A stretch of DNA of 64,000 nt, from the NCBI RefSeq assembly GCF_030247195.1, contig NC_080672.1, forward strand, positions 388,261,037 through 388,325,036. Reading direction: 5' to 3'. Made by a program: the position numbers and the translations under genes. The stretch's first letter is position 1; each line of letters begins with the position of its first letter. Below, in pieces: positions 44,876 through 55,070 of this stretch. The notes below the pieces were generated by a model. It made no database searches. It was not told where the DNA came from and worked only from the letters and a program-made list of their open reading frames with translations. Source of the DNA: Topomyia yanbarensis (Eukaryota; Arthropoda; Insecta; Diptera; Culicidae).

Positions 44876-46345
44876 ATGGACTCTGGAATCCGAACTCTAG
44901 ACTCTAAAGTCTGGACTCTGAACTACGGAATCTGCACTCGGGACTCTGGATTCTGGACTCTTGGCTCTCTCCTCTGGACTCTGGATTTTGGGTTCTGGTC
45001 TCTGTACTATGGACACTGAACTTTAGATTCTAGACTCTTCACGCTCACCACTGGATGATGGACTCTTGGCGCTGGTCTCGAATTTCTGTGCTATGTACTC
45101 TGGACTCTGAACCATGGGCTCTGGTATCTGGCGTCTTGATCCTTCACTCTGAAATCTGAACTCTAGACTCTGGACTCTGAACTTTAGGCACTGCACTCGG
45201 GTCTCTGGATTCTGGACTGTGGGCTCTCTCCTCTGGATTCTGGTCTCTGAGCTCTGGACTCTGGGTTCTGAGCTCGAGACACTCTGCTCATTATTTTGTG
45301 TTGAGGACTCTGGTATCTGGACTTTGGATTCTGGGCTCTAGACTCTGAGCTCTAGATTCTGGACTTTGAACTCTGGATGCTGCGCTCTTCACGCTGCGTT
45401 CTGGAATCTGGTCTCTCGCCTCGAGATTCTGTTTTATGGACTCTGGGTTCTGCGATCTGTGCTCTGGAGTCTGAACTCTTTCCTTGGGTTAAGTATTTCG
45501 GGCTCTGGATTCTGGCCACAGTGATTTAGATTGAGGGCTCTGGGCTCTGGACTCTGGACCCAGGATTCTTGTCTCTGTTCTCTGTACTCTGAACACTGGA
45601 CTCTGCATTCTCAACTCTGGATTCTGAGCTCTCGCCTCGAGATTCATAGCACAGACTCTGAACTGTAGACTGTGGTCTCTGAGCTATGTGCTCGAGGTCT
45701 TGATTCTGGACTTTGGACTCTGAACTGTGGATTCTGGACTCTAAACTCTGGACTATGCACTCTCCACTCGGGACACTGGATTCTAGACTCCGGACTCTGG
45801 GCTCTCTCGTCGGGACTCTGAGTTCTGGTCGCTGGGCTATGGAACCCAAACTCTGGATTATCGAATCTGAACTCTAGTTTCTGGACTCTGAGTTTTGGAA
45901 TCTGGACTCTAAACTCTGGTCTCACTATTTTGGGTTAGGGGCTCTGGACTTTAGACTGTGGGCTCAGGATTATGTGCTGAGGACTCTGGGCTCAGTATTT
46001 TGGGATAAGAACTCTAGACTCTGGCTTCTGGTCTCTGGACTCTAGGTTGTGGACTCTGCGCTCTGCCATCTGAACTCTGAACTCTGCGCTATGGAATCTG
46101 AACTCTGCCCCCGCAACTCTGGATTCTGGACTCTGTGCTCTGTCTTCAGAACTTTGGGTTCTGATCGCTGCGCTATGGACTCTGGACTCTGCATTCTCGA
46201 CACTGAACTCTGGATTCTGGACTCTAGACTCGCTTCAGTATTTTGGGTTAAAGACTCGCGACTCTGGGTTCTCTTCGCTGGGCTATGGAATCTAAACTCT
46301 GGATTATCGAATGTGAACTCTGGTTTCTGAACTCTGAGCTCTGGA
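44876..46345. repeat. Degenerate 7-bp GGACTCT minisatellite, 1.5 kb
   Basis: Nearly every 7 bases read GGACTCT, GAACTCT, GGATTCT or close variants, interrupted by rarer words such as GGGTTAAG and CTCTCGCCTCGAG. The decay level is much higher than in the 12-bp and 16-bp arrays, suggesting an older array. Open frames made of PESRVQSPE or SGLxTL repeats are artefacts of the unit. Confidence 0.93.
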
Positions 46346-46754
46346 ATCCGTATTAGTCTGAATAAAATTGCATTCATATTTTTTGTATTCCCCTTAGTAT
46401 TTATATAAAAAAATTAAATTTCAGGCAAATCCTAATTATTATCACATATCCCAAATAGTTTGTACAAAAATAAAACATTTTTAATTGTTGTGCATCGAGA
46501 ATTGCAGGCACATGCATTTTGTTCGCGAGATGTATACGTGGTTAATCTCAGGTTTTAGTGTTTTCCAAACCTTCGAGTGGGTAATTCCCCCCTCGGGTAT
46601 TTTCGAGTGGGTAGTACTACCCATACTACCCACGTTATCCGCCGGCCCTGCATTGTGGGGATACTTAACCAAGAGAATTTAAAAAACCAAAACAAAAAAT
46701 TGCGACATAAACATGCTTTCTTCATATTTTTACACATTGTCGAGATCATTTGTT
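46346..46754. other. Non-coding stretch
   Basis: GTGGGTAGTACTACCCA at about 46608-46625 is a palindrome, and CGAGTGGGTA recurs at 46574 and 46601. No gene. Confidence 0.4.
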
Positions 46755-47033
46755 CTAGAGCGCTCGGTCGAGACAGAGTGTGTAGCGACAAAGAATAGTG
46801 CTAATCCGCGTTCAAGGTCATCTTGCGCACTCTTCGCCTCGTCGAGGGTTCAGTGTTTTTCCCTTATTTTGTGTTTCTGTTTCTGACTACCGTTAGCCAG
46901 TTAGTGACCAGTGAAGCAGCGTTCTTCTAGTAAGCCGTCTGGATACCGTTACATACACAAGTTAAGTATTAGTTTACGTTTCTCCTTCTTAGTTCTTTTA
47001 ACAAAGTGTACCGGACAATAGGCCCGTGCAAAA

Positions 47034-47763
47034 ATGACTTCTCCTGACGGTGGTCCATCTCAAGGAAAGATGGACGTCGAAATACAAATCGCCTACCCGG
47101 CTCAAAGTATATCCAAGCTAGGCCACCGGGCCTTTCGTGATCTTCTTTCGGACCAAATACGTGTATTGCAGATTTCTCGAGTTCTGACGGACAGGTATTC
47201 GGCCATGACAGAAATATCGAAAATTCGCCCTGATAAGCTTCGGGTGGTTGGAAACAGTTCAAATCGGGCAAATGATATTGCTGGCTACGCAGGAGTACAG
47301 AGTGTATATTCCAGCTAAGAGAGTTGAAGTCAGTGGGGTCGTCTCCGATTCGAGTCTGAGTTGCGAGGACCTACTGAAATATGGGACTGGCTGTTTCAAA
47401 GACCACATGCTTAAGCCAGTGAAGATACTGGAGTGCAAACGTTTGCATTCAGCATCAGTTGCAGATGACGGGAAGAAAACATACGTCAACTCAGACTCTT
47501 ATCGGGTGACCTTCGCCGATTCTGCTCTGCCCACCTACCTCCTCTTTGACAAGGTTCTTCAACCTGTTCGCCTCTTTGTGCCGCGGGTTATGAACTGTAG
47601 TAATCGCAAACGTAAAATCGCAAGAGATGTCGAAAAGTGTCTCTACTGCGGGGGAAACCCACACGATCTCCCGGCATGTCCCGCGTACAAACAGCGCGAG
47701 GAGAGTCTTAAGCGTTCGCTTCAGGGACGCTTCAAGCGATTTACCACATACGCCCTCAAGTGA
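47034..47763 (+). pseudogene. I-element ORF1, frameshifted, lacking two zinc knuckles
   Basis: The first part (47034-47318) reads DQIRVLQISRVLTDRYSAMT and DKLRVVGNSSNRANDIAGYA, corresponding to the N-terminus of the intact ORF1. The frame shifts near 47290 and continues (to 47763) with VYIPAKRVEVSGVVSDSSLS, CEDLLKYGTGCFKDHMLKPV and RLFVPRVMNCS. The first two knuckles are reduced to CSNRKRKIARDVEKC, while the third, CLYCGGNPHDLPAC, is retained. It ends prematurely after LQGRFKRFTTYALK. Confidence 0.85.
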
Positions 47764-47789
47764 TCCCAAGCAGCTTTAATAGTAAATTT

Positions 47790-48511
47790 TGAGAAGTCGA
47801 CTGCAACAGGATATTTTATTCCGACGGGTCAAGCGTCGACGGCTTGACTGGCTTCGATAAATTCAATCAAAACCTCACCACATCATTCAAACTCAGTGAT
47901 CCTGCTTCAGTTTACGTCGCAGAACTTGCTGCTATTCAATATACTCTAGGGATTATTGTATACGTTGCCCATCGTTCATTACTTTATTGTCTCGGATAGC
48001 CTCAGCTCAATCGAGGCTCTCCGTTCAATGAAACCTAGAAATCTCATTCCATTTTTTCTGGGGACAATCTGGGAGCGCCTGCGTGCTTTGTTTGTAAGAT
48101 CGTACAAGATTACCTTAGTTTGTGTTCCTTCGCATTGCTCCATTCCAGGTAGTGAAGAAGCGGACTCTTTAGCTAAGGCGAGCGCTTTACAAGGTGACAT
48201 ATATGATAGACCAATTAGCTTTAGCGAATTTTTCAGTATTACTCATCAGAGAACCCTTGAAAGTTGGCAAATTTCATGGAGCAATGGTGAACTAGGAAGG
48301 TGGCTACATTCGGTAATCCCTAAGGTATCGACGAAATCTTGGTTCAAGGGGATGGATGTGGGTCGGGATTTCATTCGCGTGATGTCTCGGCTCATGTCCA
48401 ATCACTACCCCCTTGGCCCTCATCTCTGACGTATTGGGCACGCGGATAGCGGTATCTGCGCTTGTGGCAACGGGTATCACGAGATCAAACATATTATCTG
48501 GACAATCTGCC
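47790..48511 (+). pseudogene. I-element ORF2 remnant: RNase H region only
   Basis: IFYSDGSSVDGLTGF begins directly after the deletion. It is followed by SFKLSDPASVYVAELAAIQY, a small insertion/frameshift near 47955, then FIVSDSLSSIEALRSMK, VPSHCSIPGSEEADSLAKAS and MDVGRDFIRVMSRLMSNHYP with a stop after LGPHL (48427-48429). The four RNase H acidic positions are still recognisable, but no RT precedes them. The reading continues as CACGNGYHEI-like sequence up to the MITE insertion at 48512, and C-terminal remnants resume after 48764 (ARSELFNSIRARG). Confidence 0.85.
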
Positions 48512-48756
48512 CAGGAGCGGATCTAGAAAAAAATTTCGGAGGGGGTCCAAAATTTTGACTTTGAAATGATCATTGTACAATACGTAATATGTAATATCCT
48601 CATTCAATTAAAATTGGTTTTTGTTATCGAATCTGGTTTGGAATGATTTGAACTTGAATTTAATAGAAACTATTTTAAAATTTCTCAAGATGCTAAAAAT
48701 TTTCGGGGGGGGGGGGGGTCCGGATCACCAAGACCCTCCCCCTGGATCTGCCACTG
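48512..48756. mobile_element. hAT-type MITE inserted in the second I element
   Basis: The ends CAGGAGCGGATCTAG (48512) and CTGGATCTGCCACTG (to 48756) form an imperfect terminal inverted repeat of the hAT CAGNGGCGGATC style. The flanking 8-bp repeats are AATCTGCC (48504-48511) and ATTCTGCC (48757-48764), with one mismatch. The interior has a G-run at 48704-48718 near the right end. Removing it rejoins the I-element homology. It is 245 bp and non-coding. Confidence 0.85.
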
Positions 48757-49770
48757 ATTCTGCCAGATCTGAACTATTCAATTCCATTCGGGCCCGAGGA
48801 ACCCAATGTCCCGGTTCGAGATGTACTGGTAAACCACGATCTCATCTATATGTCCCTCATATACACTTTCCTATAAGCCATCAATATCCGGATTTAACTG
48901 CTCCTATCATTTTTCTTATAATTATCAGAAGTGCCCTCTTCCGCCTACCGTACCCCAACGATGGTCTAATGCAACTCCAAGACGACACAAAACATCTCTG
49001 TCGAATGACCCAACAAACACGAGACCTACAGCACAACATCACACGCGCAACGCGGTGTGTTGCCGATCCGCATCTGAGCCGTACTACGAAATCGTCTGGA
49101 GGAACCCCTGCCGGCTCGAGGAAGACCGCCCGGCGTCCCGATACACGATGCATCCGTCCGAATCTATAATCCTTACCGTTGATTCCCGATGCTGGAAACT
49201 GAAAGTTTGTATCTTCCTCCCCCCCCCCCTGTCAGCCTTGTCCATCCTCTCTCCCCTATCTCTGATACACAGATGTAGGACTTCACCCCCCCCCCCCTCC
49301 TCCCCCTTGAAGATATTCCCAAAACATATGTGCCCCCCTATCTTTTAGTTTTAGCTGATCAATATTTAATCTCATTAAGAAATGCCCAACAAAACCACTA
49401 CTTAAAAATAGCTTTAATTAATCTCCTCCTAACCTTAATAAAATTAAACTACTCCCTCTAGTTATTTCTAGTAAAAAAGTTCCACTTAGTTAAGAATTGA
49501 TTGCTCCAACAATTTCCTTCTAAAAATTCTAAAGTGCATTACTATACAAAGAACACACAAAATAACCCTCCCCTCTAATCTTACAAATATTATATTACCC
49601 CCCCCCCCTTGCATTGGTGTAATTTAGCTGTAAAATTTCTTTAGTCTACTTATATAAAAGCAAAATAATATTGAAATGTGTAACCCCCTAGTTTTAAGAA
49701 ATGTCACCTTTAAGCTAATGCCAAAGTGCCTTATCAAATAAACGAATTGAATAAAAAAAACGCTTTTAAT

Positions 49771-50176
49771 CCACCTAACAGTGTGATGAGACATTTCTTA
49801 TAACTCTTATCACTCTCTTCGGATATTATATCGTTTGAGAACATTTAGAACTTGATGCTTCGCGATGTTTTTGATAACACATACTACATGGGATAGTGGC
49901 AGGACTCAGAGAATCGCTCAAATCAGCACAGGACTACATCAGTGCTAGAAATCTCAAACCAAATCAATGGGAAAGCGAAAAAATGGCCCATAAAATAGAC
50001 ATACCAACGAATTATTGTTAATGCTCTGTTAATAAAATATCTAAATTGTGGTGGGAAAACTGAATTTTCCTGAAGGGGTTATATATTGTACTGAGCCAAA
50101 AAAATCGAAATTTGTTTTGAATCGATTTGAAGTTTATACTTTACTCAAATTTCCAACGCGACTGAGAACTAAGAAA
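49771..50176. other. AT-rich non-coding stretch
   Basis: Nothing recognised. Confidence 0.35.
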
Positions 50177-50838
50177 TCAACACTTTTTTCTTGAAAAGGG
50201 CGATACTAGCAGTGATACCATTCAAAGAAAATCAACAGTGAATATTTCCAGACTTGGTTTTATTTCCTATTTAAAAACTATTGTGTTTTTTACATCCTAG
50301 ATTGCATGTATCAGTGATCGAAACCCAAAACTTCATAAAGTATTTGAAATTATTAAATTAAAATTTGTTTTTGCTATTGAAATTGACAAAATGATAGTAT
50401 CACCCCTTTGGCGATTGTTTACTTTTTCGGTCCCACCTATTAGCATTGAAGTATCGCCCTTACGTTTTTTACAATAATTACCGTTCTACACCACCGATTT
50501 CGTCCGGGTTTTTTTCAATAGCGATCATTGTTACTATTTACAGCTGGTACCAGCTTGATAATCCTAAAAAATACGAAAATAACAGTTTCGCCTCTAAACT
50601 GCTAGCAAAAAAAGTATCGCCCTGTTTGTTTGCATGGAGCGTGGAGGGCGAAACTTTAAATAAACAAACAAAAATACAGTTTCGCCCGTTGTATTTTCTG
50701 CTGTAGTTTAAGAAAACAATATCGTAGAATCAAAATTTTTAGGATAATTTGTTGCGTTTCAAAGCCCTCATTCGCATGTATGAAAAATGCCATATGTTTA
50801 CATTTGTAAGTATCGCCCTTTTCACAAAAAAGCGTTGA
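50177..50838. mobile_element. 662-bp MITE with TATCGCCC-containing ends and interior
   Basis: The left end reads TCAACACTTTTTTCTTGAAA then AGGGCGATACT. The right end (50807-50838) is its reverse complement with a few mismatches. The words GTATCGCCC, GGGCGAAAC or TTTCGCCC recur inside at about 50450, 50617, 50647 and 50690. Internal copies of the terminal motif are typical of transposase-binding sites; that role is inferred. No coding sequence. Confidence 0.75.
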
Positions 50839-51659
50839 AATAAAATCGCAGCTCCTGATATCACGCTATCTCTGAAGTGCATGCGTGCATAGTTCCAAAT
50901 TTTACTTCGAAAACGACTTTTTCTAAAGGTGACTTCCCAGTAGTATCCTTGATTTGAATTATTATCGCTAATCATAATGCCAAAGAACAAATAAAAACCT
51001 AACGAAAACGAACCGTTTGGGAAAATCATCATCATTACTGGAATTTTCATTTTCACGAATCTTTTCGATAACCTTCCGTCACTTGCGTTAATGCACTGGG
51101 TGCACAGTGCTCTGAAAATTTAGCGAAATCGTCTTAGGGCACCAGCGGGTCTAATTCAGAGCTATCTGCGCGGCGAGTTTAATCTATAAAGAATACTAAA
51201 AATTAATTTCTATTCCATAATTTTCAGTTCAGCAATTCGAGAGATCGTGCTCACCGCAAGCTATGAAAAATAGACTACGTTGTGAAGCGATGGTCACTAT
51301 TTATTAAAAATCACGGTTAAATAAAAAATTAAACTATTAAAAAATTTCAAATAGTTTATAATTTTCACAAACTTATTAGGAAAAATGTATTAATAAGCTT
51401 TCGTAGTATTGTGTAGGAAAAAAGCTGAAAATTTTAGTATTTTCTCTATCTGCAACATATAAACCCTCAAGTATACCAATTAATTGGTATACGAATTGGA
51501 ATAGGTTCGCCAAATTTTGGAAGAAGTCCATAAAATAACCCCTTGAAAGCTACCTAAAAATTGTTGTAGTTCGATGCAATAAAAAAATCCCCAAAAATGA
51601 AATGTACCTATTAATGTGAAACACAGTGAATAATACATACAATAAAGACCCATTTTTAT
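50839..51659. other. AT-rich non-coding stretch
   Basis: TATACCAATTAATTGGTATA at about 51472-51491 is a perfect 20-base palindrome. No gene. Confidence 0.4.
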
Positions 51660-51965
51660 CAATCTCATGGTGTATTTTAGGCTGACAAAATGGGGACATT
51701 GACTAAATCGGGCAATTTTTTTCTTTATAATGAACTGAAGCTGTTAAAATAATCTTCCAGTCCCTTGATGTAGTCTGATAACTATTTCCGATTATGATGA
51801 ACTTTTTACTTTGCATATTTCAATCTTCATGATAAGGAAAACATGCTCAAGAAAGGATTTACTCGAATTCAGTCTTGTCCGTCTGCTAGAGCCCATCAAA
51901 CATATGTTCATATTTGGCTGATAAAATCGGGGTTTCAATGTATTATAATAGATATTCAGCATTCG
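51660..51965 (+). repeat. Dispersed repeat, copy 1 of 2
   Basis: It shares TGCTCAAGAAAGGATTTACT, AATTCAGTCTTGTCCGTCTG, CCTTGATGTAGTCTGATAAC-type and GCTGATAAAATC blocks with 59100-59490, in the same orientation. The family is not identified and it is non-coding. Confidence 0.6.
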
Positions 51966-52019
51966 AAGAAATTTCTTGTGAACGAGTGTAGAAGGACTTT
52001 GTTTCTACTTACTGGAAGT

Positions 52020-53814
52020 CAGCGGCGTAGCCAGAAATTCGGTTTGGTGGGGGTTTGGTGAAAATCGATCTTACTGTCCAAACGGCATAATTCCGAAACC
52101 GTAATTTTTGAAGTTTTAAAATTATACAGAATTATTTTTTTCAGAAAATAGTGACAGAGTTCGTGTCTTTAGCGAAATTTTTGAGACTTTATTGTAGTCA
52201 TGAATATTAACCTGAGAAAATTCACCATAAATACTTCTTGGACGATATACCGTCAAAATTATTTTATCAAATGATGCGCTGTTTAACGTTTGTAAAACTC
52301 ATCGAAGATACTAAACCTCCGAAATTGGTGGTTTCAAAATGATGCTATCTTGACCTTAAATTACTGTTTTTAAACACATTATACATATAATTGGTCATAT
52401 AACAAAAATCAAATGCTCATCAAAATCGATCAGGAACTGGGAAATCGTCATTTTTCATAAACTTCTCTCTACATTCGGAAAGTGTTATCCTCGTTATTAA
52501 TCATATTAAGTTTTCGTCTCAACTCGACGCATTCCCAAAATAAAAACCTGTTTTAATCCACTTAGTAGTGCAATTGTGCTTGTCTCATTTGTCCGGACTA
52601 CGATTCCATGGCTGGTTATGTTCAATACAATGGTGGGAATGAATATTACATGTTCAGTACGATTTGCACATACATTCAATGGATCGACAGCCACGATCTT
52701 GAGATATTATGTGATACTGAAACATCGCTTGAAACCAGCGGCAAATCATGGAGAAAGATCCGGGAGGTCCAGGTCCTGCCGAAATTTTTCAACTTGTTAA
52801 GAAATTTTAAACTAGTTTTATTTTTAAAGTAGCAACCCCTCACTGCATACCCCCCTCGGGCCGGTATAATTGAAGATTTTTAGAGTGATTGCATAACCTT
52901 TCTGTATGAGAAAGGCAAAAATGTACCAAAGTCTAAAAAAGTCAATTTTTGTCAAACATCTCAATTTTTCATGCATTTTAAAGTCATTTGGCATCAAAAA
53001 TACAAATTTGATTTTGAAAATTTTTCATTTCAGTTTATATGGGAATTTGCTGCGTGATTGCACTCTTCAACTCGTAACCCCGGAACCGGAAGGCCAATCA
53101 ATAAAAAAATCAATAGCAGCCGATGGGAAGGTTGTACCTTTCATTTGAGACTAACTTTGTGCAAATCGGTCCAGCCATCTCTGAGAAACAGAGGTCGCAT
53201 TTTTTTCCACATACACACAGACATTTTCCGATCTCGACGAACTGAGTCGATTGGCATATGACACGGCCCTCCGGGTCGGAATTATATTGACGAATTTTAG
53301 AGTGAATGAGAAAGACAAAAACATTTTTAGGAAATGTTGAAAGTTATGCATTTTTTTTGGTGAACAGTTCTATGTTTCATAGACATTAAATCAATTTTAA
53401 CTTCGCTTCCTATTAAATAAAGACCCTTATTACAGTACATCTCTACAAAAACGGAGTCAATTTGAAAATAAATCTGAGGATTATGATTGATTACAGAACT
53501 CTGGAATTTTCTATTGGAATGTTTTCAGGCAGGAATTTGATATTGATGCAATTAGACAACTGTGAAATCAAGACCAATAGATCAGTTACATATCAGGAGG
53601 ACCCCATTCCGACAATTTATCAAAAGTCCTCATGATGTTTTAAACAACAGGTTATCAAACTACGGATCAGATAATTGTTATTATAATATTGAATTAAATC
53701 AGTCTGCATCAATAAATTTTCAACTTCAGTTCAATATTTCTTTTGGGTGTGGTGGGGGGGGGACAGTGGTTGTATGGTGGTCAACCCCAAAACCTTCTCT
53801 TGGCTACGCCGTTG
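52020..53814. mobile_element. Non-autonomous hAT-like element with nested repeat, 1.8 kb
   Basis: The left end, CAGCGGCGTAGCCAGAAATT then GGTTTGGTGGGGGTTTGG (52020), corresponds to the right end CCCCAAAACC...TTGGCTACGCCGTTG (to 53814) in inverted orientation. The flanks CTGGAAGT (52012-52019) and CTTGGAGT (53815-53822) are a plausible decayed 8-bp duplication. The dispersed repeat at 53050-53290 lies inside, so the element is composite. No transposase was recognised. Confidence 0.6.
53050..53290 (+). repeat. Dispersed mosquito-type repeat, copy B
   Basis: It contains TAACCCCGGAACCGGAAGG, TACCTTTCATTTGAGACTAA, ATCGGTCCAGCCATCTCTGA, ACATACACACAGACATTTTC, GAACTGAGTCGATTGGCATA and ACGGCCCTCCGGGTCGG in order. 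The first half matches copy A (14630-14815) and the second half copy C (54651-54870), so this copy defines the full order. Confidence 0.65.
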
Positions 53815-53822
53815 CTTGGAGT

Positions 53823-54650
53823 TATTTATTTCGCTTTTCATTTTCCGAAAGGTTTCAGATCGATCCGATGGTTATAAGTTAGAACAATTGCAGTCAGAAG
53901 GTTCGCACAAATGAACATTTTTGCACTGATAAGATATCAAGTTCCTTCCAGACAACTTGGAAGTGTTCGGCGATTATTTCTAGCGGTTGTAGATACAAAA
54001 ATGAAATACAAAATTCGTTTTTTCGAAATACTGTTTGGCTTATTTCAATGGATTATTACTATATTGAACAATAAATAGGCGACAAAGAGTAATCCACAAA
54101 CAGCAAGCCATAACTTTTAAAGTATTCAAAATAGATACTTGAAGTCTTCGGTAAAGTTATTCGCAAAAGTAAGAGCTACAAATTTGCTGAAGGCATCATT
54201 TCGATATAATCACTTCCAAGAAAATTTGTGAAAATATCTCACTCATAGGGTGATTAATCAGCAAAAGCACAATACCAAAAGAAAGGGCATATTGCCTCCA
54301 TTATATTCTCCGAAGATACTATTGACCTAAAATAAGCCGTTTTGGCATTAATAATAGATTACATGTTTTTGGTCATATTTCTGGCAATGGGAAATGATAA
54401 AAATCTTTCGTCCGCATTTAATGTTTAATATCTCTTTTGATAATAGTCCGATTTCAACAACCTATAGCTTGTTCGAAAGGTATTCGTTAAAGCTATCTAA
54501 AAATATATAAATTGTTAATCAATATTGTCAATTTCGGCAGATAATTCAAAAAAACTGCGAAAAACGCCATTTTTACGCATTCAAGCATTCATATCTTGGA
54601 AACTAAACATCAGAATCAAAAACAAATTAATAGCGTTCATACTGTTTTTT
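53823..54650. other. AT-rich non-coding stretch
   Basis: No gene recognised. It probably includes further degenerate transposon sequence upstream of copy C. Confidence 0.35.
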
Positions 54651-54870
54651 AGTTCTTTCATTTAAATTTGGTTTGGATAAGATCGGTTCAGCCATTGCTG
54701 AGAAACACGAATGAGAATTTGTCCGTTACATACACACACACACACAGACACACACACACACACAGACATTGTCCCAAATCGTCGAGCTGAGTCGATTGGT
54801 ATATAAGACTCGGCCCTCCGGGCCTCGGAAAAAATCTTGAAAGTTTGAGCGAATTCTATACATTTCTTTT
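54651..54870 (+). repeat. Dispersed mosquito-type repeat, copy C, with CA microsatellite
   Basis: GATCGGTTCAGCCATTGCTGA is followed by ACATACACACACACACACAG with a further CA tract, GAGCTGAGTCGATTGGTATA and CTCGGCCCTCCGGGCCTCGG. It is homologous to the second half of copy B. Confidence 0.65.
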
Positions 54871-54954
54871 ATAAGAAATGTAAAAAACTAAAGAACTAAT
54901 TTCGAATTTGTCGAATAGGTGCATTTAAGGGCAGCCTGGCTGTTGAAGTGAAAA

Positions 54955-55070
54955 AATGGTATACCAATAATCGTGTTTCGTTTTTTTGGAGCTAGCGTCA
55001 ATCCGGTGCTAGCTTAGTCTGTTAACTAAGTTAGTGTCGGATTCTGATGAGAGGAACTCGAAACGCCTCC
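54955..55070 (+). repeat. Left arm of an 8.5-kb inverted repeat
   Basis: TTGGAGCTAGCGTCAATCCG, GTGCTAGCTTAG, ACTAAGTTAGTG and ATTCTGATGAGA occur here. The reverse complement of 63541-63640 gives the same series with a few differences. The arm itself can fold (GCTAGCTTAG against CTAAGTTAGT). The Dpr exon at 57092-57327 and the 16-bp satellite lie between the arms. Confidence 0.75.

Larger units (their letters stand above)
46755..49770 (+). mobile_element. Second I element: complete ends, large internal deletion
   Basis: The 5' leader (CGCTCGGTCGAGACAGAGTG near 46760, AATCCGCGTTCAAGGTCATC near 46804) and the 3' end (CCCTAGTTTTAAG near 49686, CTTATCAAATAAACGAATTG near 49730) both match the intact element at 1685-7870. 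ORF1 is damaged. The ORF2 endonuclease and RT, about 2.6 kb, are missing, so ORF1 runs almost directly into RNase H. A 245-bp MITE is inserted at 48512-48756. No target duplication was found, which fits an older insertion. Confidence 0.88.

Noticed and set aside
45526..46377. Minus-strand frames reading SPESRVQSPE-like repeats
   Set aside because: They are products of the degenerate 7-bp minisatellite, with no domain.
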